The notes: generated by a model not told the origin, from the sequence alone. 64,000 nucleotides of DNA from Alentia gelatinosa (GCA_950022655.1 OX465583.1:30221360-30285359); one strand, 5' to 3'. Positions 23,819-38,044 are shown, counted from the first letter of the stretch. A program made the numbers and translations.

Positions 23819-24669
23819 ATGTGCAAAAAAGAATCAGAAATATATCAAGAAATAAGGGATCACTAAACTTGAAATTCGTAGGAAATGTATACAAAACAGC
23901 ATATTTAATATTGCCAGGGATAACAAATAATACTATCATAGATGACGTGTCATAACACGTAGTGAAACAAATATGAGTTCAGACGAAAATCGGCTATTCC
24001 CTTAGCGTCATACACTAGCACCCGTCCCCAACGAGATGGCTCTGCCACAGAGCCCGTCCATAAAGGGCTGCTCAAAGCCTGTGCTGAGTGCCTTCTGCAA
24101 ACTCCAAGCAGAGGCCGCCGTCGTTGAAGCGTTAAGGTTTTTATCTTTGCCTTTATTCCTCTTGTTCCATCTGAAACGAAACACTGTTAGTGATCCGTCA
24201 GTACTTTAACCCAGGGCAAGGCTACCTTCCTCATTAATTGAATTTCAACTTTTCGCTTTTCAAGCTTGATTTGATTGCCTGCAATGAAAGAGGACTTAAA
24301 TAGTCGGTCTTATTGTAGTGATGGATATCCCGTGACATTCAAATGGCAAAGGGAGGAGAATTTCATCATAGTACTAGACAGACTGAATATAGGAACAAGG
24401 TTGTGTTAAGTGTTTATGTAAAGGAAGAGGCCTTGCCAAACAATAGTGTAATATTTTCTCTGTCTCCAGTATTCCTCTTTACAAAAAGTACTTTTAGAAC
24501 GTCACATATAGAAATAAAGGCAATATTTAAACAGACCGAGAGTTGTATTGGAATGTCCATTATATTTGTTTCACGCAAATAAATATAGCAGCCACAACAG
24601 TATTGAAGGTGTATATTGCAGAGTGAGATTTGTATCTCCTTCCCACTTGCTGGATAGGTCCTGAGAGAA

Positions 24670-24963
24670 GTCATCCATAAAGAACGTACACAAAACATGT
24701 GAACAATTTGACTCACCACACCTCTCCATCATTTACGCAATAGACTAAGGAGCGGTGATTGCTGTAACATTCTGACAAACACCCAGACCTGCACTCCTGG
24801 CAAAATGAACCCCAACAGCAGTCGGTATGATGTCCGCTTGTTCAATAATAAATAGAAAGACGTAGAATATTCTGATTGACATGTGGGCGTTTCCGACTGT
24901 GAAATAACCACTGGAAAAAGAGGAAATCATTCCTCATACCTACACATACACTTTATGGACCAC
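24670..24963. mobile_element. MITE-like element, TIR family A (degraded)
   Basis: The left end gtcatccataaagaacgtac and right end tacactttatggaccacc are inverted copies of the family A terminus. The 294-bp interior has no coding content. More diverged than the other copies, so less certain. Confidence -1.
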
Positions 24964-25019
24964 CACCATTCAGCAAACCACCACTCAAGGCTTTGGGGTG
25001 CCATTAAAACCCCCTGGGG

Positions 25020-25400
25020 TAGGCATTAGAGGCAGGTGGGCTTCAGGCGGATCTCAGGGGGTGGGGTAAGGGGGTAGGTAACGGGGGTGGCGCGAGGTAG
25101 ACCAAGGGGGGCTGGTGGTGGTAGAGTCAGTGCAGTCGCATATTGTGTCGTGTAGGTCTAGTTATACACTGCTGTCATACCCGGCAGTAGGCAGGTTGTT
25201 ATTACACTAGATTGCCCCAGACACGAGACCTGCAGTCGCTCGCGAGGTGGTGAGCCGCTCCGACCAGCTCCATACTGAGCAGCTCGTAGACTTGGCACAC
25301 TCCCCACCTCCGGCGCCCGGACCCTCGCCCCCGGCGCCCAACCTCCAGCACGCGAGGTGAAAACGGTCCGGGTCGGTGGACGGGGAACCACGTCTGTATG
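25020..25400 (+). promoter_or_regulatory. G-run cluster followed by CpG-rich patch
   Basis: Bases 25020-25125 have many runs of three to six G (ggggtagg, caggggg, taagggggt, acgggggtgg, aaggggggc), a typical G-quadruplex pattern. Bases 25200-25390 are CpG-rich (cgctcgcgag, ccggcgcccgg, cccccggcgccc) and contain donor-like GAG|GTGAAA. Together they resemble a promoter with a non-coding first exon, but no transcript start could be fixed. Confidence -1.
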
Positions 25401-28400
25401 AGGAAATTATCGGAGTTCAATGATTGTTGCCCTCATACCTTTACACGAGTCAGTTTTGGAAAGCAATGCCTTAAGCTCATATACTGTGCTCTCTTGGTGT
25501 CTATCTTCAGGAACAAGATTTATGATTAGTCTCTATTTGGTTGTTATACTTCAATGTGATAGTAGTCTCAACCGTTCCGAGTTTAAGAGTGTACGTGTAG
25601 ATGTGGGATTTAATCCCAATCTCTCGCCTTGTTCCCTGCTGTTTATTTTTAAAAATAATTCTCTGGCATCAGTGGCCAGACATCTGACAAAATCTATTGC
25701 AACTCCAAAGCCTTTTCGGTCTCTAATTTGTGTTAGAATCAGCTAAACGCATCGTTATAACAATGATCCACTCGTAATAACCTAGTCTCAACGTGCAGTG
25801 TAAAGAGGTGCAGCGCATAACATTTTGATAGAGACACCCAACACGTGGCGATGATCATTTTGCTTTTAAAGCAGGGACTCTTAAGAGAAAAGGATACCTC
25901 CATGATCTCCATAATAAACGTTATATGTAAATCCCTACCGGCGCCTTGCCACAGGTCCGCAGCTGGTGGCATTTCCGCCTAATGCGAGCAGCTCCGCAGA
26001 AACGAGCCACTCACTCTCAGACGTTTTGACCGAGCTTATAATGGTATACACATGGTAGCATAATCAGACTGGAGGATTGCCAATGTGACACTGTAAAAGC
26101 TATTTTTAATATTAGGTGCAATATTGCCAGTAATGTGACTGCATCATTGATGGCTAAAGGTACCGTATAATGCTTTATTAAAGGCCAGGCCTTCTCATAC
26201 CATGTCCATGTGGTATGGAAAATAAAAGAACTCTCACCTCGGTAAATGTGTAGGGGTTAGATTTCTATATGAATTTATCACATAGATTCGACCACCAACT
26301 TTGTGGTATAAACGACCATTTATTGCCATTGAGGATTGCGAATGTCTGGAATGGACCTGCAGTGGCTAAATGGTGTAAAGTCAAACCAACAAACAAATAT
26401 ATTTGATCACTACCCGTGGCACAAAACCAATAAGAAAGGCTAACCTTGAGATACTCTCTTTGCCCCCTCGGATTTTAACGAAACCAACAAACAACTTGGT
26501 GAGAAGCTGGTTCACATTTTGTTGGCTCTGACCATTCCTTGAGACGTATATTGCATACTATATCCGCATCTTGCGGACCAAACTTCCCCGACTGTGCTAG
26601 AGGCAGGGATATCTTTGCTTATTTTAGTAGATCAGAACACAAAGTGGGGTTGCATCAAGTAAACACCTGAAGAATTCTAAGTGAAGTGGTCCTACGTTAC
26701 GGCCATTAATGCATTAGTACTGTGTCTGCGAAGCGAGTTCGCAAACTAATCTCCATCTGAGGAGCTCCTGTCTTTGATCACTCTCCATACAGATATTTGG
26801 TTCGAAGAAGGTGACACGAAGTACAAAAAGTAGTGGTTCAAATTCTCCATCAGTTGAGATAACGCATGTAAAGGCATCCATGTGACCCATAAGATTGTAA
26901 TGGGTTTGGTAGACAGAAAATTGAAATTGACGGCTATTTGGAAGAGGAATAAAAATAATGTTTTCCTGAATCTATTTTGGTACAACATACACAATTTGGA
27001 GAAACTGTGAAGATTTTTGGTTTGTGTACATTTATCCAGAAGATCCGCTTGGAGCGTTGACCCTGCGTGTTGCTCGTGGTTATAAAGCGAGTAGCGCACT
27101 GAGGCGCTCGACGGACGGCCCATTGTTCAACATGGCGTTTGATGTGGCGCAGCCATTTGATTACTGCGCCTGTCAGAGAGATAGTAAAGGGTGGGGGCAC
27201 CACCCCCACCACTCCCCAACCATAGATCCTGCACCCTAGGCATGAGTCTATCTCTGCCCCAAGGTACCTGTCTCAGGGCAAGATCTGTCCAACACCAATA
27301 TTTCATTCCTGTTGTGTCATGTATCACATCAGGCCTTAGTCTTTGGGACTACTTTCTTCAGTGGAAAACACCTCATGTGCTGTAGGTTTTCAGTAGATTA
27401 ATGTTCTTTCCCCAACTACTATATCCTTGTGATTTGTCTTTACATCTGCTTGAGAGTTCCACTGTTTCGGAACCCAAATATAGTTGCTGTTTTTAAGAAG
27501 GAACTACATCAAGAACCGTAGCCGTTGAAAACATGCCATGAGTTTTAGTTGTCGAGTAATCTTACAAGGCAAAGTCGAGTAAAACTATGTAGCATACCAA
27601 AATGAATGGCGTATTTTCTGCAGCCAACAGCTAACGTTTGTGGCATTCATGGACGTTGGGGGGAAATACCAGGGGTGATATCAATCACGTGACTGGGTTG
27701 TAGCAGAGATTAGTAAGCCTAGGTGCCACGAACGATCTGTGGGGAGAGTGCACTGCCACCCCACTGCACCAAACCGTAACCTTAGAGAGCCTCAAACTAC
27801 AAACGGCCTAATGCACCGGGCTGCCACACAGACACCACTCTGTGTCAAGGCCTGCACCCACTCTCAGATACCCCAGATACCTCCACCACCTCTCTCATAC
27901 CTTATCTTCTCAAAGAGCAGCTCACCTGCAGGCATTCTCTGCTCCCCTCTGTTTCCATCGCTGACTCTCTATTGATTTCCATGGACACCATACGGGGGTC
28001 CACGCGAGTAGTTCATTGATCATGGAACAGATAGGTGTATTTTACCTTGTCTCGCTTGTCAATACTATGAAAAGGTGATTATATGGTGGCCTCCAACTAA
28101 TAGGATCTATTACCAGATAGTATCCCCTTTTTACTTATAATGTAGCTTTTACTGGAAATTCAGGGATGCAGGGTACGTTTTTTGTTGTCCTCTGTTAGAA
28201 TGTTACCTTTTGAAAGGATAAATATAAATGCTACGCAGACATTATCGTATACCATTTTGCCGCAGGGGGTCTCCTATTGATTGGGATCCTGGTGTACAAT
28301 ATTGTAGAACGTGCAGTTTTTATCTTAGATTGCTTTGAAGTATAACAGGTTATTTTAGCAATCTGTTCCAGACAAGTTAAAAGGCAAGAGATGCAAGTGA

Positions 28401-31400
28401 GGGCAAACACAATGTGCCAGTTTCGAATAACACGTATATCTACGCACTTGGTTTTGTAACATGTTAGTTTGCCTTTATTTGGCTTGTGAATTCGAATAGT
28501 ATTAGAGTGATGAGCTTTCGGAAACCGGTCGGTATCATCTTTTTATGATGCTACATCAGGTAGATATCGGGTAAAGGCGTCACTATTTAGGCATGCAATT
28601 ATAGGCACTTTTCCATTAGCCGACGAAAATGGCAACGATTATGTCGATGGTAATCTCCCCACTTTGGTGCCACAGACTGATATCAAATATTCGGTAACGG
28701 TGCATTGTATGCACTGTTTCTAATGTATTTTTATTGAGGAACGATGAATTCAAAGCGTTTTGATTCTGGGTCTGTAAGAAAACCAGTCGGTGGCGGCATC
28801 TTTGCATAATGTATGCCAAATATTAATCGGCGAGTATTTCCCCTGCATGTCTCGTTTCTATTCACCGATCTTGCGTCGGTATACCAACCAAATTGATCGG
28901 TGGTTTCCGACTGCAGATCGGTGCCGAATAATCGGCCATTTGCAAATGACCCTATGTCTATGAATTACGGATATCCACAATTTCAGAATTTTCTACAAAA
29001 TTCTGCAATATCTAAGTACGCCGTTGACAAACCACCAAAATTGTGTCGACTTTTTTATTTTCGGACAGTGATTGAGTCTTTTGTCACGGCTCTAAATACT
29101 CTCAGCCCTCATCTCTGAGCATGTTTTACGCCACATCCAGACACTGCCCAATCATTTATTTCCTTCTCAATTTTATTTCTCTCCTGTTTCCTCCAACTAT
29201 AACTTGCTCTGCACAACTGCATATGTACATATTGTACACACATGTCCTATCTCTATGGTAAGCCCGACTGGATCAGTTGAAATGATCAAAGTGGCCTCCA
29301 TGTTAGATCATAAAGTAGGACTACCGCGGTACCCGATGCAGTAAATGGGAATCCTATAGCATGCCGTTGTTTTTTTTCGTTTTTTCTTTTAGATTGTTTT
29401 CAGAATTTCCATCACGTTTTTATGGTTTATTCTTCTGTGAAGATCTCCATATGACTATGCGTATGCTGTTGGGTAGTTATAAAGTTTAAAACTCATGCAG
29501 GCCGCTTTGATAGCCCGGCCTCTGCTCGCTGCACTTTTGGCCTCATATACGTGATGCCATGTTGGAAGCATGAAAGCTTCCAATGATATGTAGAAAAACT
29601 GAATTTGATGTAACTCCGGCTCAAAATGGAAATATTTTATTCGGTGAACATCACGTGGAAACCAGAATGCACTCCCTCTGCTTGAGGAGTCATTGTCCCC
29701 GCGTAAGGTCCACAGAAAGACCCTTTTCTTTGACAATACGTTTAATCCTAAAATAACGTATCATTTTCTACTCAGTTCAAGAGCGACATATAAATATTTG
29801 CCAACACTTTCCTGATTGCCTTACTCCATAACCCTTGTCTTTTAATTTCGGTGTGTCTGGAGAAATGTAGATTATAGGTGGGTGACGGGTGGGTGGGTGA
29901 CGCGTTGGTGTGGGTGACTGGTGGGTGGGGGCATTTAGCGATCAGGGATACAAGTCTTCCGACAAATGACAGAATTGCGACATTTCTGGTACAATGAGTG
30001 TTTCTAGCTTCAAGGGAAAAAATGATCCCCTCCCTCTGTCTTGGAAGTCGCTGTAACTGCTAAAGAGGAAGAGGCTAGTTTGGTTTAAAGCATATTGTCA
30101 AAGAAAACCATATTATCTTCTACACTGTTCAAGAGAGGTATAAATGTACATGCCATATGCCACCCCAATTGCCTTACTCAATGAACCTCGACTTTTAATG
30201 ACGTTGAGCGATAAAAGGGCGTGCGTAGAGGAATATGGATATTGTATGGGTGGGTATTTGAATAGGTGGGTAACTGGAGGGTGAGTGCGTGGGGTGTTTA
30301 GTAACGGCTATGTGGGGGTTAAAGCCTCCCTGTGAAGGGATCCATGACTCGGGTGTCTTAGTGCACCTTTAACACTCAGGCAGCGAGCTGTTCTGTGAGC
30401 TGAGCTGCTCAGGTACATTGAGCTGCTCGTGTGAGTAGCTCAGGTAACTAGTCACACAGGTGAGATCTACCAGCCACACCCGCCGACCACCCACCGCGCC
30501 AGGTGAGCCAGATATAGACTGAGACTGCACCACTCCCTACGCCAGGCCTTAAAAATCCAGCCTTTAATACGTTAAATAATTGAAATAATTTTTGCAAGTG
30601 TAAAAAGGTATGCCCTTCACCAAGCCTCTTTCAAAGATTTCGAGTTAGGCCACACCCCTTCCGTTGTATAAAACCTTTTGCGATATTGTACATTTGTGTC
30701 TTATGATGGTCGTAACTACTTAGTAGACCGGTAGAGGCGAAGTTTTACGGCAGCTTTTCTTGCAGTTTAAAGGTGGATACCAGGAAAATAAGTTACTCCT
30801 TTGCATCATTGTTTGATGTTCAGAAAGGCGTGTAGATTTACATTCATAACCCCCAGTCAAGACAAGTACGTTCTACAAGACAATTTCTGTTAAGAAAGAT
30901 ACATTATATTGGTTAATTAAGGAATATATCACATAATCAGACGTCACGACCAATAACAGTCTACTTAGTATAATGGAAAGTTAGAGATTTACAGGAGGAA
31001 GCATAATGCAAATTAAGTTTAGCATGTGAGGCCATAGGGCATGGGGTTAAAATGTAACCCCAAAAGAGGCAATAAACTAGAACTTATATATTAAAAACAA
31101 AAGACCAGATTCAAATAGGGTTTAGAGAAAACACAGAAATATTTAGTGCCCCAGAACTACTTATAGATAGATCAAAGGCCGATCCTACAGTCACCTGAGA
31201 CCGCAGACACCTCCCACACACCTACACAATGCTTAGGTTACCAGACATACACCGAGGATATTCCTCATGTCTGTGCAGACTGTAGTGACAGTGCAGGTTC
31301 CCATCAGTCTCTCCATCCCCGACACTGACGTTAGATTAATATGGTTAGACCCACACGTACAATGAATGGAAGTTCCCATGGGTGTTCCTTGCCAAGAGAC

Positions 31401-33201
31401 TGAGTCTTGTATTCTGATAAAAAGCGGTATCCCATTATGAAAATATATTTTTGATTTTCTCCTTTGTGGCATCCTATATTCTGTGATAATTACCGCTGCC
31501 AATATTACATCTGAGAAATAATACGATCAAATTAATTCTGATTGGCTGATGATTGATGGAGAATGCTTGCCAATATCTTGAGTACACATGGTGGAGTGAG
31601 GGTATATAGTATTGATATTCATGACATTATTATATACTTGTTTGTGAATGGTATAGTCATTTATTCGACATACATTCTCAATAAATTGCATGGTTTGGAG
31701 TAGCAGCTGCTAGAAAAAGGACGAAATAGACCCTCCCCTCAATACCCATCAAACAGTTTAGGTATATGAAAATAAGGGTCAGGTACTATCGTTAAGAACT
31801 GTACCCCAGCTGCTAGCAGTTGGGGATGACAGCATTATCAATGGCATACATATGTGGTGTATGGAAATAGTGGATGTTTTTCTTATTAAGTATCTAAAGC
31901 TCCAGCTGTCATATGGCTTAGCATGCTTTTCACTTATATAAAGTATTAATGACAGGGATAACAACAACACGGGATTCAGGTGAGAGGTCAAGATGGTCAG
32001 AGGTCAAAAGGTCAGTCATGTGTTGTATGCCAGAGAGTAGTTTCACCAGGAAATTCTGTAAACAAGTGGCGACCTCTCATGGAGCATCACAACCAAACAC
32101 CAAAGCCGATTACCAGCGGACTCCCGCCTTAACTGAGTACACACCAGGTACCGGCGGATTTGGGTACTTCCGGCTGGTGAGAGCGGAAGTGGCTAAGCTC
32201 TGCTGGTTCCTCTCGTGCAGATAAAGTCGTTTGGTGAGTGCATGTGGGCAACCAGCTAGGTTTTTATGCTCAGTTAGATTATGCTCGCAGATTCCTGATG
32301 GGAATACATAAAAGGCTGTTCAGCCATTGAGTTATGCGTTAGGCGAATGGCTTCTATGCCTAATTATCGCTCACAAGTCTGATGAACAATCTGACAATAG
32401 ATGTAAAAATGATTCTTTTTCTGGATTTCTTGTGAAAAAATCTCTTCAAAGGAGAAAATGGCAAAAGAGCACAATGATGGACCTGAGGAGTCCAGACTTG
32501 AAGAAAAGAGACGAATCTCCACTAGAGAATTTAAGACTTTTCTGTTAGTTCAGATTTATGCAGCAATGGATTGATGTGGCTTGGTTAGGATATTGGCATT
32601 GTATTATAGGGTGATTTTGACAACTCAAAAGAGCCTAGAAATCTCAACCCAGAGCATAAAGTATTTTCATTTCTAGTTTCTATAATCTGTATCAACAGGG
32701 TATGTACTTATATAGAGCACCCTTACTATGATCATATATCATACAAGACGAGATCGGGTTGTCCCTTATTTACAGAACGAGGGAGTGAGGCCAAATTTCG
32801 TGGATAAAGGTAACAGCATAGTCTTTTATGATTTACAGCCATGGAAAGTTGTTCTCTATTTATTATTTACGAGAAATTAATAATATTTTACCATAAATTG
32901 GTGTAGAAACCATGTCGAACTGAATACATTCCCTGATGTCACTGCGTGCTCTGTATAACAGTGTACGGCACAGGCTGCAGTACACGCTATAACGGGAAGC
33001 AACAGTGTGTAACTATCAAAAGTGATTGCATGGGGTTGTGGTGAATATTATGATACATTACATAAAACAAATTGAATAAAATTACATGCTTTGTGCTGCA
33101 TGTGATGGTAAAATGTCGACTAAATACCGGATGCAATTCACACTTTTGTACAAATAGATGGCACCACATGTAACACGAAATGTACCTATTATGATTTATA
33201 C

Positions 33202-33480
33202 ATGGCGCCGCGCGCTTTGAATGGCTCCAGAGACAAGCTGCTGGTGTGGCACATGGAAGCAGACCTGGGGTGTGTTTCCAAAATAAAGAGCGAAACTGAA
33301 TCAATAATGACGATTACGACTTACACAGGCGATACTTGCAAAGTTATCCTCGTAGTTACGTTATTTAAAAGTGATCTGATTGTTGAAGTCTGTCCAAGGA
33401 TAATAGAGGACAAATCGTTTTACAGGTCAATCACAAAGTGGTATGAGTATCTAGTGAAAAAAGGTAATACACGTATATTC
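33202..33480 (+). other. 93-codon open frame of unknown status
   Basis: An ATG in good context (tacatggcg) opens 93 codons, MAPRALNGSRDKLLVW onward, with a mixed, non-repetitive composition. It ends just after a donor-like AAAAAG|GTAATA. I recognise no family or domain. A chance ORF is the simplest reading; a diverged exon fragment is possible. Confidence -1.
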
Positions 33481-36309
33481 TAAAATACTTAATGCTTGCA
33501 TTTACTGAATATCAGGAGCATATGGTTCTAGCGATCTATCCTTCATGGTCATGTAAAACTGTCTTCCGATGAGAACACCACAGTACCAGGATAAGATCAT
33601 TAGGTATCACTGTTTCTATTGCAAACCCTTCCCTTGTGTCGTGTGCTGGGGGTTTAGTCTGTGATCCGAGCGACCTGGCCACTTACACACACGTGCGTGT
33701 CTGACCGAACACGTGCAGAAACACACACCTGGTGCTAATCCAATCACCAAATACAATTTCTACAAACTCTGCTCTGAGCATGAGGCGTATGCTTTGATAT
33801 GATTTAGGTGGATTTGTCTATTATTTAGGCTCATTCTGCTATAATTGTCATCTACTGATGATATAGGCGCGCCGTGCTATTATATTGGTCCGGGTGACTA
33901 TGATTCCGGTAAAATAAGCTAACCTTAGGTGGAAGTGGGAAGGTAAAATGCAGTGAAATACAAAAATACTCTGCTACACTATGTAGCCTATCCGTCACAT
34001 GCTTATATCCCTAACGTACGAACTCAGCAGTTGCTGTGAGACCAGCTTTAAAGTATATACTTACAGAGGAGGGCGTGCCAAACAATTTGGAAATTTTGCT
34101 TACATTCCATCTTTATCCTACTGCGAAGATGGAGATGGGGTAGGGGTGGTCAGATCTTTCAGATATTTGCGTTCGTACTTTATGGATGACACCTATTGTG
34201 TTAAACTTGCAAACTCCATTATGGTTCCCAAATGGGAGGCTCTATTGTGAAGATGTGTGCCTTGTGCGTGTTGGGGGTATCTGTTTTCACCCCTTTGAGG
34301 GGTTTCGTGCTGGATTGTGTGGTTCGGTGTGGTAGGGCCTGTAGTAAGGAGCCACCATGGTTCGGAGACGGACAGGGCGGGGCCGGTGTTCGTTAATAAA
34401 ACATGCGTGTTGGGTACGTTTACAGCACCCTGGACGATGCCCGACGCACTGCCCCCTCACCCCACCAACCCCTGCTACCCCTTGGCCCCCCGCCGTCCAT
34501 CGTACCATTAGCCGGGTTGCCGGGGTCTGATCCCGGGCAGGGTGGGGGTATGGAGGGGGTACACTGTGTGTGTGTGGGAGTGTAGGTAGTCTCAGGCTTG
34601 GAGCCATCCATAAAAGTACGTACCCAATGGGGCGGTGGGGGTTGGCGAATTTAGGTTGTAGGTTCATCTCTTCTAATTCATTGCGTATAAAATGGGGGAG
34701 GGGTCAACCTCTTCCTCAGATGGCCACTTTTCAATCTGTTTCACTCTTTTCTGTTTCTGCCATCCCTGCCTGCATGATGTATTGTGTGATCTATTTAAAA
34801 ATCTATTTGTCAGAAAAGAAGGTCTTCACTAATGTCTTTATTCAATATCCTTCAAAGCTTTCTGTGACTTTTAACGACAAAATCATCATCGAAGAATAAC
34901 CAATATCTAAGGAAAACCTAACCCTCTTAAGCCAAAATGGCCCTAAAACATGTTCATATAAAAAAACCAAGGCGCTTCACATTTACGACAGAAATTGGCT
35001 TACAGACAACAGCTTCCCATACAACTGCATACCCTGCTATACAGCACACGTCTACTTCACTCTCCTAGCAGTTATCCTTTAAAGCCGCTCGTAAACCCAA
35101 GAGCCAAAGAGAATCTGCTAGGAGAACCTGTCATGCACCACACTTTTACAGGTGTCGGCTTGCCACACAACCCGCACTCTTTAAAAGTAGGCTGCTGTAT
35201 CAGTGGAGCCTGGTTTCATCACTGCTTCACTCCGTTAAGGCTCACGGTGTTTAGTTCACACCATCTCCCTGCCCCACTCACCTCACAGCCACTCAGAGGA
35301 GCCGTTAGTAACGCCCGCCTGTCTTAACGCTGGAGTCCTAGGGGGTCTGCCCTGTGCCTGCTGTTACCACGGCCACACAATGAGTAACCTTGAAGAGATG
35401 AGAGCTGTAAGAATGAAGACTGACACCAGAACGTGCTAGACACCTATTAGATGAGGTCCAACGAGCCGCGAGCGGATGTGATTGAAAGCGTGTTAACTAT
35501 ACCCCATCCACCACATTCTGGTGAGTCGAAAAGATAGGATATACTCCATCCGCCACCTTTTGGAGATTTTCAGCCTTTAGATCAGGCCCGGCGAGAGCCT
35601 TCTAGACGTGATTGACTGGCTATTAAATATCGCCTACAGGCTCTCCTTTGTGGACAGATTATGGAGCAGTTTCAACAGACGAGCTATACTTGCACCAACC
35701 ACGTTCTGGTGAGTCTATGAGATTTGCAGTCATGTGATTACACTCACGTTAAATCCTGTTGAAGCTTTAAATACAAAGACACAGGCTTCATTGTGGTTGT
35801 GATTACCTTTCATACATATTGAGGCATCTTGTTGTATTGGGTGGTCAGGAATCTGGTAAATTCTATGTACATCCATTCAGTAATCTATTGCATACACGAT
35901 AGAGAAGGGGACTGTGAGGTCGGAAACTTAGCCTACATACTTTATGGATAGTCTCCTTACCTTTATAAGGATGATCAACATTTACGACAGTTCTGTGCCC
36001 CCTCATCTTATCCTCCCCTCATCTATTAGCCTGGTGGATATTCCCTGCAATGGCGGGAGTGCAAATTGACTGTTTAATCTTTAGTGGGGCAGTCAGGGTA
36101 TGGGGATTCCCCCTGTTGATTATTCAGGGTGGTGGAGAGGGGGAGAATGAGGATCCAAGCTGTGGGATTGAAAGGTCTGCCATAAACGGTAGATCCGGCC
36201 TGTCAGTGAGTGAGTGGACATGAGGGATGGTCAAACAGATCCTTCATTCATTATCCCCGTGTCCTACATGTCAACATGTCCCTTGAGGGATTATGACCCA
36301 GCTCAACAA

Positions 36310-36815
36310 ACAGCCGAGAACATAGGAACCCTAGAAGTCGGTCAGGCATCAGTTCGAACCATACCCAGTAGTAGGTCATTAACATGCATTAGACATAGGA
36401 ACTTCTAGAAGATGTTTTAGGGCATCCGTTCTATACTTCCCTAGAAGTATACGCATTCCAGGCACATGTATTAATACCAATGTACAACTTCTAGGCATTC
36501 CTTGATGTGAATAATTTCTATATGTTGGTTGTAGGCGTTTCTAGAAGTCGGCATTGATTTATAGCCGTGCCACGATATCGATGAATGATAGGCACATATT
36601 TTAGTCATTCCTAGAACCCAATTATTTCCATCCATCAGGTCCAGGCATTCCTCGAAGGCAATCATTTCTCGGCATCGGTTCCAATCACTCCCGAAAGTCA
36701 GCCTTAATTTCGAAGCATCTGTTCTAAGCACCCCTAGAAAAGGGATGAGTTCTATGCACATGTTCTTGGCATTCATGGAAGTCAATCATTTCCAGGCATC
36801 ACTTCTAGGCAGGAT
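36310..36815 (+). repeat. Degenerate minisatellite, unit about 60 bp
   Basis: Eight or so diverged units carry GGCATTCCTAGAAGTC-like anchors followed by AATCATTTC and a (t)GGCACATGTTC-like part. Anchors fall near 36329, 36449, 36494, 36538, 36603, 36649, 36730 and 36770. Confidence -1.
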
Positions 36816-36877
36816 AACGTGCGGAGGCCGGGTAACGGGGTATTGGGGTATAGAGTGACGGTGACCCGGGCTATAAA

Positions 36878-36935
36878 CACGTGGATTAGTGTTGGCTCTG
36901 TTTACACGTGCTTGGCACGTGTCTGTTGACACGTG
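36878..36935 (+). promoter_or_regulatory. Cluster of four CACGTG E-boxes
   Basis: CACGTG occurs at 36878, 36905, 36916 and 36930, each preceded by A or G (ACACGTG/GCACGTG). One more near-match, TACGTG, follows at 36941. It may be a bHLH-binding regulatory element, or simply a short decayed repeat of ACACGTGTCTGTT. Confidence -1.
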
Positions 36936-38044
36936 TCTGTTACGTGTCCTTCTCTGTGTGTACTTTACGTCGGTTCAGACTTGTTGCACGACTCAAGTGT
37001 CAGCAGATGAAGGGCTCACAGACATAGGAGAGGTAGGGGACTACGTTTAGTGGTCGATCGTTTTCTAAATACCCCTTAAAATGTATATACCATTCTATAT
37101 CTTGAAGTAGGAGGACACGGCATTTAATGGCCTATCGTTTGTAAATACCCTGAAACTGTTTCAGTAGCGAAATAACTCTAATAATGGGATTATTTGGATG
37201 GTGGTTTAGCCTAGGGTTACTGACACATATACATGATATGTGTAGGATAGGTTACATATTAAGAGCGCATATCTGAATGACAATTATCTATGCAATAATA
37301 TCAATACGAATAAAGTACTTTGTTGGAAGGCTTTATTGTAAGATACAGAACCCCCCCCCCCCCCTGCATCATTCGATGATTAATGAACAGGGGCCATTTC
37401 CGTATTCAGTATTGGTATTTTTTATAATATTCCATGATTATGCAAAAGACCTCTTTGTTAGTGCAGTACGCTTATAAAATATGTATGTGATATTACATTG
37501 ATGTTATTCCCCCTCCACACCGTTCTACTCTCTAAGACAGTCAATTCCACGTGAAAAATAATCCCTCATATTTTTTTGACCCAACTGACTTCCCTACCCG
37601 TCTCTTTTAAAGCGGTGTGAAAAATACCAACAAGTGTAGAATTAACAATATAGTATGTTGCTAGTACATAGTTTGTCGCCGGAAAGTTTTCATTCTCACA
37701 GACCCTAAGCCGTCGATAGAATTACTACAGCTTACAGGCGGGTGGGAAAAGGGAAAAAAACCTTAACCTTAGATAGACGTTATTAGAGGGTACACCGTGT
37801 TATACCAAAAGAGGTGGTCTTCCGCCTAAGTGACGGTTTCCTGGTCTGAGATGGGCCTAACGTGGACATTACTGTTAAGTAGGTCAGTCCAGGTTTGGCA
37901 GACTTCACGACGTTGGTTACCTCCCTACGGCACCAGCAAATAGATTCTGCGGCTGGTGTCTGGTCGGTGGTATTGACACCTATCCATTCTCTCTAAGGAA
38001 CCAGTGACCTCTGCCAGACTCTATCATTGCCAAACATAGCTTAT

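Noticed and set aside
22340..36365. GGTTCGAA/GTTCGAACC words resembling tRNA B boxes (22345, 36354)
   Set aside because: No matching A box or cloverleaf could be found around them, so no tRNA or tRNA-derived SINE is called.
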